DNA of 53,745 nt, taken from NCBI GenBank assembly GCA_021805805.1, contig JAJZEB010000009.1, forward strand, positions 1-53,745, given 5' to 3'. Made by a program: the position numbers and the translations under genes. The first letter of the stretch is position 1; every line of letters starts with the position of its first letter. Origin of the DNA: Pseudomonadota bacterium. GTDB taxonomy: Bacteria; Pseudomonadota; Gammaproteobacteria; Burkholderiales; Burkholderiaceae_C. The notes beneath the pieces were generated by a model. That model did no database searches. It saw only the letters and a list, made by a program, of their open reading frames with translations, and had not been told where the DNA came from. Positions 12,143-20,700 of this stretch are shown here, piece by piece.

Positions 12143-13129
12143 TCAGTGGGATTCCGGCGCTCCGCCCGGCAGGCGCTGCCCAGGCACCAGTTCGGTGCTG
12201 CGCAGGAATTCGGCAGCGTCCAGCGCGCGGCCACCCGGGCGCTGCAGCCGGGTCAACCAGAGGCTGCCATCGCCGCAGGCGATCTCGACACCGCGTGCGT
12301 CGGCGCTCAGCACGGTACCCGGCGCGCCGCTGCCGCTGCCCAGGCGAGCGCCGTGCACCTTGAACTGCAGACCTTCGGCGCGCGCATGCGCGGCCGGCTG
12401 CGGCAGCAGCGCGCGCACGCGGCGCTCGAGCTGCGCCGCCGGCTCGCTCCAGTCGAGCCAGGTCTCGCGTTTGTCGAGCTTGGTCGCGTAGCAGATGCCG
12501 TCGTTCGGCTGCGCGGTCGGCTCGGCGACGCCTGCTGCGACATCGTCGAGCACTTGCAGCAGCAGCTCCGCACCAAGCGCTGCCAGACGGTCGTGCAAGG
12601 TTCCCGCGGTTTCCTCGGCGGACAGTTCGACTTCCGCCATGCGGTAGACCGGCCCGGTGTCGAGCCCGGAGTCCATCTGCATGATGCTGACTCCGCTTTG
12701 CGCGTCCCCGGCGGCGATCGCGCGCTGGATCGGCGCCGCGCCGCGCCAGCGCGGAAGCAGCGAGGCGTGGACATTGATGCAGCCCAGGCGTGGACGCTCG
12801 AGCACCCACGCCGGCAGAAGCAGCCCGTACGCGACCACCACGAGCACGTCGGCGTCGGCCGCGTCGAGCGCGTCGCGCGCCGCGGCCGCATCGTCGCCCC
12901 AGCGCCCATCCAGGCGCAGGCCGCGCGGCTGCGCCAGCGTCAACCCGTGGCCGGCAGCGACCTGCTTGACCGCGCTGGGCTGCAGGCGCATGCCGCGCCC
13001 GGCAGGCCGGTCCGGCTGGGTCAGCACCAGCGCGACCCGATGGCCGCGCGCGAGCAGCGCGCGCAATGCCACCGCGGCGAACTCCGGCGTGCCGGCGAAA
13101 GCCACGCGCAGCGGCTGCGCAGCGGTCAT
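12143..13129 (-). CDS. fmt: Methionyl-tRNA formyltransferase
   Basis: A 328-residue enzyme that formylates initiator Met-tRNA using 10-formyl-tetrahydrofolate. N-terminal Rossmann domain begins RVAFAGTPEFAAVALRALL; the folate and catalytic motif INVHASLLPRWRGAAPIQRAI is intact, followed by GVSIMQMDSGLDTGPVY; the C-terminal OB-like tRNA-binding domain covers about 205-328. The ATG at 13129 has GAGGG upstream. It lies 23 bases after def on the same strand, the classic def-fmt pair whose products act on the same N-terminal formyl-Met cycle. Confidence 0.96.
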   Translation of the reverse strand: MTAAQPLRVAFAGTPEFAAVALRALLARGHRVALVLTQPDRPAGRGMRLQPSAVKQVAAGHGLTLAQPRGLRLDGRWGDDAAAARDALDAADADVLVVVAYGLLLPAWVLERPRLGCINVHASLLPRWRGAAPIQRAIAAGDAQSGVSIMQMDSGLDTGPVYRMAEVELSAEETAGTLHDRLAALGAELLLQVLDDVAAGVAEPTAQPNDGICYATKLDKRETWLDWSEPAAQLERRVRALLPQPAAHARAEGLQFKVHGARLGSGSGAPGTVLSADARGVEIACGDGSLWLTRLQRPGGRALDAAEFLRSTELVPGQRLPGGAPESH

Positions 13130-13152
13130 CGACGCACCCTCGGTCGCTGCGC

Positions 13153-13668
13153 TCACGCCGCCTCGCCGGCCTCGCGCTGGCGCTTGAGCATCTTGGCCTT
13201 GATCCGGTTGCGCTTGAGCGGCGACAGGTAGTCGACGAAGACCTTGCCCAGCAAATGGTCCATTTCGTGCTGCAGGCACACCGCGAGCAAACCGTCGGCG
13301 TCGAGTTCGAAGGCCTCGCCTCGCGCATTCAGCGCTCGCACCCGAATCCGGTCGGGACGCACGACCTTGTCGTAGATGCCGGGCAGCGACAGGCAGCCCT
13401 CTTCCCACTCCTTGCTGTCGAGACTGCGCTCGACGATTTCCGGATTGATCAGCACCAGCGGCTGGTCGCGCTCCTCGGATGCGTCGGCGACGATGATGCG
13501 CTCGTGGATGTCGACCTGCGTGGCAGCCAGCCCGACGCCCTTGGCCTCGTACATCGTCTCGAACATGTCGGCGACGATCGCACGCACCCGCGCGTCGACG
13601 TCGGCGACCGGAGCGGCCACCTTGTGCAGCCGCGGATCGGGGTATTGCAATATCGTCAATCGGGACAT
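13153..13668 (-). CDS. def: Peptide deformylase
   Basis: A 171-residue metalloenzyme that removes the formyl group from nascent proteins. All three family motifs are seen: [10 protein letters not shown] (motif 1), EGCLSLPG (motif 2, metal-binding Cys) and QHEMDHLLG (motif 3, HExxH). Length is standard. The ATG at 13668 is preceded by GGAG; the open frame upstream is unrelated. First gene of the def-fmt pair, divergent from the LysM gene over a 252-base spacer holding a 12-base palindrome and a direct repeat. Confidence 0.97.
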   Translation of the reverse strand: MSRLTILQYPDPRLHKVAAPVADVDARVRAIVADMFETMYEAKGVGLAATQVDIHERIIVADASEERDQPLVLINPEIVERSLDSKEWEEGCLSLPGIYDKVVRPDRIRVRALNARGEAFELDADGLLAVCLQHEMDHLLGKVFVDYLSPLKRNRIKAKMLKRQREAGEAA

Positions 13669-13767
13669 CTTGGACTCCAGGGCCGGCTCCGGACGCACGG
13701 GCGGTGCGCGGCATTCGTGCAACTGCGTTCGCCGCGGGCTTGCGCTTTTCATTGCAGCGACTCGACG

Positions 13768-13779
13768 TTGTCGCGACAA
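13768..13779. promoter_or_regulatory. 12-bp perfect palindrome in the def/LysM divergent spacer
   Basis: TTGTCGCGACAA is a perfect dyad about 100 bases upstream of def. It could be an operator for a dimeric regulator. No regulator gene is adjacent, so the assignment is only by shape. Confidence 0.3.
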
Positions 13780-13852
13780 TGTAACAAGCCCATGATGACC
13801 GCCGCGCCGCCCAGGCTTTGTTCCTTGCGTTCAGATGGGGTGCCGCGCGCAG

Positions 13853-13887
13853 TTTGCAAGAAAATCGTTTGCAAGAAAATGCTTGCA
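13853..13887. repeat. 13-bp direct repeat and overlapping hairpin upstream of the LysM gene
   Basis: TTTGCAAGAAAAT occurs at 13853-13865 and again at 13868-13880 (15-base period). The second copy also forms a 6-bp hairpin, TGCAAG (13870-13875) with CTTGCA (13882-13887). It lies 34-70 bases before the LysM gene start and just before a TTGACA hexamer at 13893-13898. It may be a regulator site or part of a promoter. Confidence 0.4.
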
Positions 13888-13920
13888 CCATCTTGACATT
13901 CTCTTCCCGAGGCCTGATTC

Positions 13921-15084
13921 ATGCAATTCAAGTGCGTCAAGCTCGCAGCAACCTCGGCCTGCTTCGTGTGCGCGATGGCAGTTGCCAGCGCCACGCCGGC
14001 GTTGCCGGGGGGGACGGCACCCGAACTGCACGGCCTGCCCGATTACCCGGTTGCCGCGCAGCAGCGCGCGCGCGCCGAAGCCACCGCGCGCACCGGCGTG
14101 CCGCTGTCCGAACTGAGCGCCGGCGCGCCGGCGCGCTACACGGTCAGGCGGGGCGACACGCTGTGGGCGCTGGCTGCGATGTACCTGCGCCGGCCGTGGA
14201 ACTGGCCCCAGCTGTGGGGCATGAATCTGGCCAGGATCCGCAACCCGCACTGGATCTTCCCCGGCCAGGTGCTCGTGCTGCACGAAGCCGCGGGCCGCGC
14301 CTGGCTGTCCGCCGAGGGCAGCGGCGCGCTGCCGACGGTGCGCCTGGAGCCCGGCGTGCGCGTCGAAGCGCTGCCGCCGCCGGGAATCCCGACACTGGAT
14401 CCGCAAGTCGTCGCGTCGTTCCTCGCCCGGCCGCTGATCATCGAGCCCGAGCAACTCGAGCAAGCGCCGCGCATCGTCGCGCTGGCGTCGCAACGCGCGA
14501 TGCTGGCTGCTGGCGACCGCGCTTTCGTTCGCGGCCCGCTGGGCGCCGCGACCCACTTCGACGTCTACCGCCCGGCCCGGCCGCTGCGCGAGCCAGCGAC
14601 AGGCCGCATCATCGCCTGGCAGGCCGTGTACCTCGGGCGCGTCGATCTGACGCACGGTCCGCAGGGTCCGGACGCGGTGGCCACGGTCGACGTGCGTCAC
14701 GTCGTGCGCGACATGGGAGTCGGCGACCGCCTGATCGCGATGCCGCCGCGCCAGTTCCTCGACTTCACGCCGCACGCACCGGCGCACCCGATCCAGGGCA
14801 CCATCGTCGCGACCTACGGCGACTTTTCGCTCGCCGGACGCAATAGCGTGGTGGTGATCGACCGCGGCGCGGACAATGGCCTGGAGCGCGGAGACGTGCT
14901 GGTGATCGACCAGCCGGCACGCAAGGTCGAGGACCGCACCATGGCCAAGCCGGAGGACATCACGCTGCCTGCGCAGCGCGACGGTGTGCTGATGGTGTTC
15001 CGCCTGTTCCACCACGTCGCCTACGGACTGGTGCTGCAGTCGCCCCGCGAAGTGGTGGCCGGCGACACCGTGCGCGCGCCCTGA
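13921..15084 (+). CDS. Secreted LysM-domain protein
   Basis: A 387-residue protein with a Sec signal peptide (residues about 1-24, ending VASATPA). One LysM peptidoglycan-binding domain at about 74-120 (RYTVRRGDTLWALAAMYLRRPWNWPQLWGMN, then INPHWIFPGQVL-like text with PHWIFPGQVLVL). The remaining 260 residues are a conserved extracytoplasmic region without a known enzyme motif. This protein stands beside dprA in most Burkholderiales and probably binds the cell wall in the periplasm; its exact role is unknown. Divergent from def-fmt; dprA begins 60 bases after it. Confidence 0.87.
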   Translation: MQFKCVKLAATSACFVCAMAVASATPALPGGTAPELHGLPDYPVAAQQRARAEATARTGVPLSELSAGAPARYTVRRGDTLWALAAMYLRRPWNWPQLWGMNLARIRNPHWIFPGQVLVLHEAAGRAWLSAEGSGALPTVRLEPGVRVEALPPPGIPTLDPQVVASFLARPLIIEPEQLEQAPRIVALASQRAMLAAGDRAFVRGPLGAATHFDVYRPARPLREPATGRIIAWQAVYLGRVDLTHGPQGPDAVATVDVRHVVRDMGVGDRLIAMPPRQFLDFTPHAPAHPIQGTIVATYGDFSLAGRNSVVVIDRGADNGLERGDVLVIDQPARKVEDRTMAKPEDITLPAQRDGVLMVFRLFHHVAYGLVLQSPREVVAGDTVRAP

Positions 15085-15144
15085 CGCGCATCGCCCGGGG
15101 CCGAGGCCACGGGGCTTCGGCAGCGCCCGCCCGGGCCGGACCGC

Positions 15145-16233
15145 ATGGACCGCGACGAACTCACCGCCTGGCTGCGGCTGCTGCGAGCTCCCGGAGTCGG
15201 CACCGCAAGCGCGCTGCAGCTGCTGCGCGCCTTCGGCCTGCCCGAGCAGGTGCTGGCGCAGGACGCCGCGACACTGGCGCGGGTCGTACCGCGCGCCGCG
15301 GCGCTGGCGCTGCGCGCGCCCGCCAGCGCCGCGCTGCGCGAGCAGGTCGCGCGCACCGAGGACTGGCTGCGCCAGCCGGGCAACCACCTGCTGAGCCTGG
15401 CCGACCCGGGATACCCGGCAGCGCTGCTGCAGATTGCCGACCCGCCGCCCTTGCTCTATGCGCGCGGCCGCATCGAGCTGCTGCGCGCGCCGCGGCTGCT
15501 CGCGCTGGTCGGAAGCCGCCAGCCCAGCGCGCAAGGCGACGACGACGCCCGCGCCTTCGCCGCCGCGCTGGCTGCCGCCGGGGTCACGCTGGTGTCCGGG
15601 CTGGCGCTGGGAATCGATGCCGCAGCGCACCGCGGCGCGCTGCAGTGCGCGGCGCTGCCCGGCGCCGGCTCGACGATCGCGGTTCTGGGTACCGGCTGCG
15701 ACCGCGTCTACCCGGCCGCAAACCGCGCGCTGGCGCGTTCGATCGCCGCGCAAGGCCTGCTGCTGAGCGAATTCGAGCTTGGCAGCGCAGCGCTGCGCGA
15801 TCACTTCCCGCGCCGCAACCGGATCATCAGCGGCCTGTGCCGCGGCGTGCTGGTCACCGAAGCGGCGCTGCATTCGGGTTCGCTGATCACCGCGCGGCTG
15901 GCCGTCGAGCAAGGTCGCGAGGTGTTCGCGGTGCCTGGTTCGATCCACAACCCGCTGGCGCGCGGCTGCCACCGTCTGCTGCGCGATGGCGCGAAACTGG
16001 TCGAGCGGGTCGACGACGTGCTCGACGAATTCGGCTGGGCCGCGCCCAAAGGCGACGGCGGCGCACACGCTTTGCTTGACCTGGTCGGCGAAACCTCAGC
16101 GAGCCTGGATGAACTGGCTGCGCGCAGCGGCCGGGACCTGCGCTGGCTCGGCGAGCAGCTGCTCGAACTGGAGCTCCGCGGCGAAGTCGTGCGACTGCCC
16201 GCAGGCCGCTACGCACGCGGCCCGCGGGCGTGA
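15145..16233 (+). CDS. dprA: DNA-processing protein DprA
   Basis: A 362-residue protein that binds incoming single-stranded DNA during natural transformation and loads RecA. The Rossmann-like DprA domain (about 70-285) shows LLYARGRIELL, ALVGSRQPSAQGDDDARAFA, GVTLVSGLALGIDAAAHRGAL, GCDRVYPAANRAL, FPRRNRIISGLCRGVLV and GREVFAVPGSIHNPLARGCHRLLRDGA. A helix-hairpin-helix-like region precedes it (about 1-60), and the C-terminal 70 residues look like the winged-helix DML1-like domain. Length is normal. It follows the LysM gene and precedes smg as in other Burkholderiales. Confidence 0.95.
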   Translation: MDRDELTAWLRLLRAPGVGTASALQLLRAFGLPEQVLAQDAATLARVVPRAAALALRAPASAALREQVARTEDWLRQPGNHLLSLADPGYPAALLQIADPPPLLYARGRIELLRAPRLLALVGSRQPSAQGDDDARAFAAALAAAGVTLVSGLALGIDAAAHRGALQCAALPGAGSTIAVLGTGCDRVYPAANRALARSIAAQGLLLSEFELGSAALRDHFPRRNRIISGLCRGVLVTEAALHSGSLITARLAVEQGREVFAVPGSIHNPLARGCHRLLRDGAKLVERVDDVLDEFGWAAPKGDGGAHALLDLVGETSASLDELAARSGRDLRWLGEQLLELELRGEVVRLPAGRYARGPRA

Positions 16234-16302
16234 CCGTGCACACGGCGCGACGCCGCGGCACCGCGCTGCCGCAGGCCGGCGGCCGCACGCGCGCCTTGTG
16301 CA

Positions 16303-16315
16303 TAGAATGGGCGCC
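16303..16315 (+). promoter_or_regulatory. Putative -10 hexamer for a leaderless-type smg start
   Basis: TAGAAT at 16303-16308 ends 7 bases before the smg ATG, with TTGTG just upstream resembling an extended -10. No Shine-Dalgarno lies before the ATG. Confidence 0.35.
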
Positions 16316-16774
16316 ATGTTCGACGTCCTGATCTACGTGTACGAGACCTACTGGCACCCGGAGGCCTGTCCGGAGCCGGGACAGCTGTCGCGCAAGCTCA
16401 GCGCGGCCGGTTTCGAAACCGACGAGATCAGCGACGCGCTCGACTGGCTGCAGGGGCTCGAACGCGCCGCTGCTGCGGCGCGCGGCGTGGGCGCCGCGCG
16501 CGGCGATTCGATCCGCCTGTACACCGCCGACGAGCTCGAATGCCTGGGCGTCGACGCAATCGGCTACCTGAATTTCCTCGAATCGGCCGGAACGCTGGAA
16601 CCGCATCTGCGCGAACTCGTCGTCGAACGTGCGGTAGCCACCGGAATCAAGCAATTGCCGCTGGAACAGCTCAAGACCATCGTCCTGATGGTGTTCTGGC
16701 GACTCAACGAGGAACCCGACGCGCTGATTCTCGACGAGCTGTTCGTCGAGACCGACGACCGCGTCGTGCACTGA
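16316..16774 (+). CDS. smg: Smg family protein (DUF494)
   Basis: A 152-residue protein starting MFDVLIYVYETYW, the signature of the Smg/DUF494 family, which is found next to dprA and topA across Gamma- and Betaproteobacteria. Typical inner motifs LSRKLSAAGFETDEISDALDWL and the C-terminal LKTIVLMVFWRLNEEPDALILDELF are present. The molecular function is not established. The expected topA gene does not follow; a lipoprotein gene is found there. Confidence 0.92.
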   Translation: MFDVLIYVYETYWHPEACPEPGQLSRKLSAAGFETDEISDALDWLQGLERAAAAARGVGAARGDSIRLYTADELECLGVDAIGYLNFLESAGTLEPHLRELVVERAVATGIKQLPLEQLKTIVLMVFWRLNEEPDALILDELFVETDDRVVH

Positions 16775-16808
16775 ACGCAGCCGCAGCACCCATCCTGGAG
16801 ATTCCCAG

Positions 16809-17588
16809 ATGCCACGCCATTTCCGACGCGCCGGCCTCGGCGCCGCGCTCGTCATGCCCCTGTTGCTCGCCGCGTGCGGCGGCGGCAGCCAATACGACGG
16901 ATCGATCCTCAGCGGCCAGGTCTTGATGAGCGCCGCCAACCCGGTCTACGACGCCGGATACGGCAACGTCTGCGTCTACGCGATCACCTCCGGCCAGGGC
17001 AATCCGCTGAACACCACCGTGGTGCCGGCGACCAACACCGGCACGCTGCTGACATCGTCGTGCGTGCCGACCGACGCCAACGGCAATTTCTCGATCGATC
17101 TGAGCAGTTTCTACGGCCCGGTGCTGGTGCAGATCGCAGCCGGCAGCTACACCAACGTGGCCACCGGCGGCAGCGCAGCGCTGCCCAACCTGAGCAGCAC
17201 CAACGCCAGCCTGCAGGCGGTGGCCAACATCGGCGGCGGCGGCACCGTGAACATGGTGGTGACTCCGCTGACGACGATCGCCACGGTCAAGGCCAGCGCG
17301 ATGAGCGGTGGGCTCAGCGCAGCCGATTACGCTGCCGCGTCGGCCAACGTGGCCGGCCAGTTCCAGCTCGGCAGCCTGAACATCAACTCCGCCCCGGTGG
17401 CCGGCGACGCCTACGACAAGGCGCTGTACGGCGTGCAGCAGTACCTGGCCTCGGGGTCGGGAGCGAACGACGACCCGAACGCGAACAATCTGCTGACCTG
17501 GAACCTGGGCGCGAGTCAGGTGCAGGCCGATTACACGGCGGCCTACAACCTGATCAACCACAGCAGCGCGAGCTTCAGTTTCAACTGA
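16809..17588 (+). CDS. Predicted outer-membrane or periplasmic lipoprotein of unknown function
   Basis: A 259-residue protein with a lipoprotein signal: basic start MPRHFRRAG, hydrophobic core, lipobox LLAAC with Cys at residue 22, then Gly-rich CGGGSQYDG. The mature part (about 30-110) has a beta-sandwich look, GQVLMSAANPVYDAGYGNVCVYAI and ANGNFSIDLSSFYGPVLVQI, like carboxypeptidase-regulatory or transthyretin-like domains; the rest is Ala/Ser/Asn-rich. Such proteins are common and mostly uncharacterised in Burkholderiales. TGGAG lies 10 bases before the ATG. A gene of unknown function here takes the place usually held by topA. Confidence 0.75.
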   Translation: MPRHFRRAGLGAALVMPLLLAACGGGSQYDGSILSGQVLMSAANPVYDAGYGNVCVYAITSGQGNPLNTTVVPATNTGTLLTSSCVPTDANGNFSIDLSSFYGPVLVQIAAGSYTNVATGGSAALPNLSSTNASLQAVANIGGGGTVNMVVTPLTTIATVKASAMSGGLSAADYAAASANVAGQFQLGSLNINSAPVAGDAYDKALYGVQQYLASGSGANDDPNANNLLTWNLGASQVQADYTAAYNLINHSSASFSFN

Positions 17589-17604
17589 CCAGGCACCGCA
17601 CACC

Positions 17605-17622
17605 CCCCGCGTTCCCGGGGGA
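17605..17622. terminator. GC-rich hairpin after the lipoprotein gene
   Basis: CCCCCG (17605-17610) pairs with CGGGGG (17617-17622) around a 6-base loop, 17 bases after the lipoprotein stop. It is followed by AAAA and not by T, so rho-independent termination on the plus strand is doubtful. Confidence 0.3.
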
Positions 17623-17671
17623 AAAGGCGTCGCGGACCGCCCGCGGGCAAGTTTAGGCGGCCTGAGAGGTT

Positions 17672-17699
17672 TTGCAGCGGGCCCGAATCGGGGCACAAT
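17672..17699 (+). promoter_or_regulatory. Putative promoter of the 17706 c-di-GMP gene, leaderless type
   Basis: TTGCAG (17672-17677) and CACAAT (17694-17699) are 16 bases apart and the -10 ends 6 bases before the ATG at 17706. There is no Shine-Dalgarno, so the transcript would be leaderless or nearly so. Confidence 0.45.
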
Positions 17700-17705
17700 T
17701 GCCGG

Positions 17706-20700
17706 ATGCAGCCCGCGGCGTCCAGCCGGGGCCCGACCCAAGGTCCGTTTCCGCCCTCGATGCAGTCCCCGCCACCGACCCAGCACGTGCCGCCGCCGCG
17801 CGACGACACGTCGCGGGTCATGGCCCGGCTCGCCGCCGGAGGTCTGGCGCTGCTGCTGGCGATGGGCGCGGGAATCGCGTGGAGCCACTGGCAGGACGCC
17901 CGCCAGCGCGCTCAGCTGGTGCTTCGCTCCTACGCCGGCATCTACGCCCAGGCCTACGCCACACGGGCGGGCGAGCGGGAGCGGCGATTGCGCGACATCG
18001 CCGCCTTGCTGCAGACGACGCCGCAGCCGCTGGGCAAGGCACTGGCGCACGCGCTGCAGGGCTGGCCGCAAGTGCGCAATCTGGAGCTGCTCGGCGCCGA
18101 CGGCGCGGTGCTGGCGCGTTCGGGCGCGGCGTCGCGTGATCCGGCGCAGGACGGCAGCCTCGACGCCGTGCAGAAGCTCGCCTTGATCGGCTGCTCGGCG
18201 TCGTCGTCAACCTGCACCACGCCGCCTGTCCCGGGTCCCGCGGGCAGCCGGCTGACCGCCGACCTGCTGCGCCTGAGCCCGCCGATCGGCAGCGCCGCGT
18301 GGCTGGCCGCGGTCCGCGTGCAGCGCGACTCCGCACTGCTTCCCGACCTGCGCGCGGCTTATCCGGACGCCAGCCTGCAACTCGTGCGCAGCGATGGCCG
18401 GGTGCAATACGCGTATGCCCCCGCCGCGCAAGGCGCGCGCGCGATGCTCGACGGGCGAATCAGCGCCACGGTGGCGCTGCCGTCGATGCCGCTGACCGTG
18501 GTGGTGTCGCTGCCGCGCAGCGTGCTGCTGCGCCAGTGGCTGCGCGAGCTGCTGCCGTACGCGGCGCTGCTGGCGGTGCTCAGCGCGCTGGGCGCGGCGC
18601 TGATGGGCCTGGGCGCGCACCGCCTGCGCGGCGCCGAGCGGCAGCGTCGCGAAGCGATGCAGCGGCTGGAGCGCGCGTCGGCGTTCCTGGCCTTCCGTGC
18701 CAAGACCAACGAGCTGGTCGCCGGCGCCGGCGACGAGCACGAACTGCTGCAGGCCGTGTGCGAAGCCGCGATCGGAATCTCCGACTTGCGTCTGGCGTGG
18801 GTTGGCCGGCCCGACGCCAACGGCCACTGCACGGTGCTGGCCAGCGCCGGCGCGATCGGCTATCTGAACGGCGTCGACATCTCGGTCGACGCCGTGCACC
18901 CCGGATCCGGCGGGCCTTTCGGCCGGGCCTGGCGCAGCGGTGCGGCGCAGTTCAATCCGGGGTTCGCCGCCGGCGCCCTGCCGTGGGCCGAGCGCGCCGA
19001 GCGCCACGGCTTGCGCGCCAGTGCCGCGCTGCCGATCCGGCGCCGCGACCGCCACGATTCCATCCTGTCGCTGTACTGGGACGACACGATCGACTTCGAC
19101 TCCGGATTCCGCGCCATCATCGCCGAGGCCGCAGCCGACCTCGGCCGCGGCCTCGAGCGCCTGGACCTGGTCGCCGAGCAGCAGCGGGCGCTGCGCGCGC
19201 ACGAGCGCCAGGGTGAGTTGATGCGCACGGTCTTTTCGCAGATCGACGTGCTGATCGCGTCGCGCAACGAACAGGATCTGCTCGACACCGCGTGCACCCG
19301 ACTGCTCGAAGGCGGCCTGTTCGTCGCGGCCTGGATCGGCCAGCCCGACGCCTCCGGCGCGGTGCGCGCGCTGGCCGCCGGCGGCGAAGCGCTCGGAACT
19401 CTGGCGCAACATCCGGTGAACCTGAACGAGGTGCCGGACAGCGCGCTGGCGCGGGCCTGGGCCAGCGAATCCAAGGCGATCGAGACCGACCTCCAATCGC
19501 CGCTGATCGCGCCGTGGTCGATGTTCACCCTGCCCGACAGCCGGCCCGAAGCGATCACCCTGCCGATCCGCCGTTCCGAGCGCCTGTGGGGCTTGCTCGT
19601 GCTGGTCGCGCTCGACGGCGCCGATCTCGACGACATCGTGCAGAACACCTTGTTGCGCACCGCCGAGCTGATCGGCCAGGCGCTGACCGAGATCGACCTC
19701 AAGCAGTTGCTGCAGGCGCGCGAATCCGAACAGGCGCACCTGGCGCGCCACGACGCGCTGACCGGGCTGGCGAACCGTCTGGCGCTCGAGCAGCACCTGC
19801 CGCGCGCGATCGCGCGCGCCCGCCGCAGCGGCCACCAGCTGGCCATCGGCGTGCTCGACCTCGACGACTTCAAGCCGGTCAACGACAGCTTCGGCCACGC
19901 CGCAGGCGACCGGCTGCTGCAGGAGCTGGCGCGGCGACTGCAAGCGCAGCTGCGCGAAATCGACCTGCTGGCTCGGCTCGGCGGCGACGAATTCGTTCTC
20001 GTTCTCGACGACATCGACGGACTGCACCCGCGCCAGCAGCTCGCCGGCATCCTGGCGCGCATGCACCGCGCAGTGGAATTGCCGTTCGACCTCGGCGGCG
20101 GCGTGCAGGCCGAGGTCGGAATGAGCATGGGCCTGGCCTTGTACCCGGGAGACGGCGACGAGGCCGACCAGCTGCTGCGCCAGGCCGACGCCGCGCTGTA
20201 TGCGGCCAAATCGGGCAAGGGCCGGCGCGAGCGCTGGTGGCTGCTCAGCGGCGAGCACGTCGACGAGCCCGACGACGAGGAGATCGAACCTTACGGCGCG
20301 ACCGCCGCCGAACTGCTGGACCGCGCGGGCGACGCCGTGCGCGGGCTGGAGGACGCGTTCATCGACGCGTTCTACCAGAGCCTGGCCGACGACCCGCCCA
20401 GCGCGCGCATCATCGACATGCTGTCCGAGCGCGAAGTCGACCACCTGAACGAACAGCAAAGACGCCACCTGCGCCAGCTGCTGTCGCCGACGCTGACGCG
20501 GCGCGAACACGAGCATTGCGCACAGCGCCTGGGCCGCACCCACGCCACCGTCGGCGTCGACGGCAGCGCGGTGATGGTCGCGATGAGCCAATACGGCGCC
20601 GCGCTGCACCGCGCCACCCAGGGACTGCCGCTGCGCCTGGATGCACGCGTCAAGCTGCAGGCCGTGCTGCAACAGCGGCTGGCGACCGAGTTGCAGTCGA

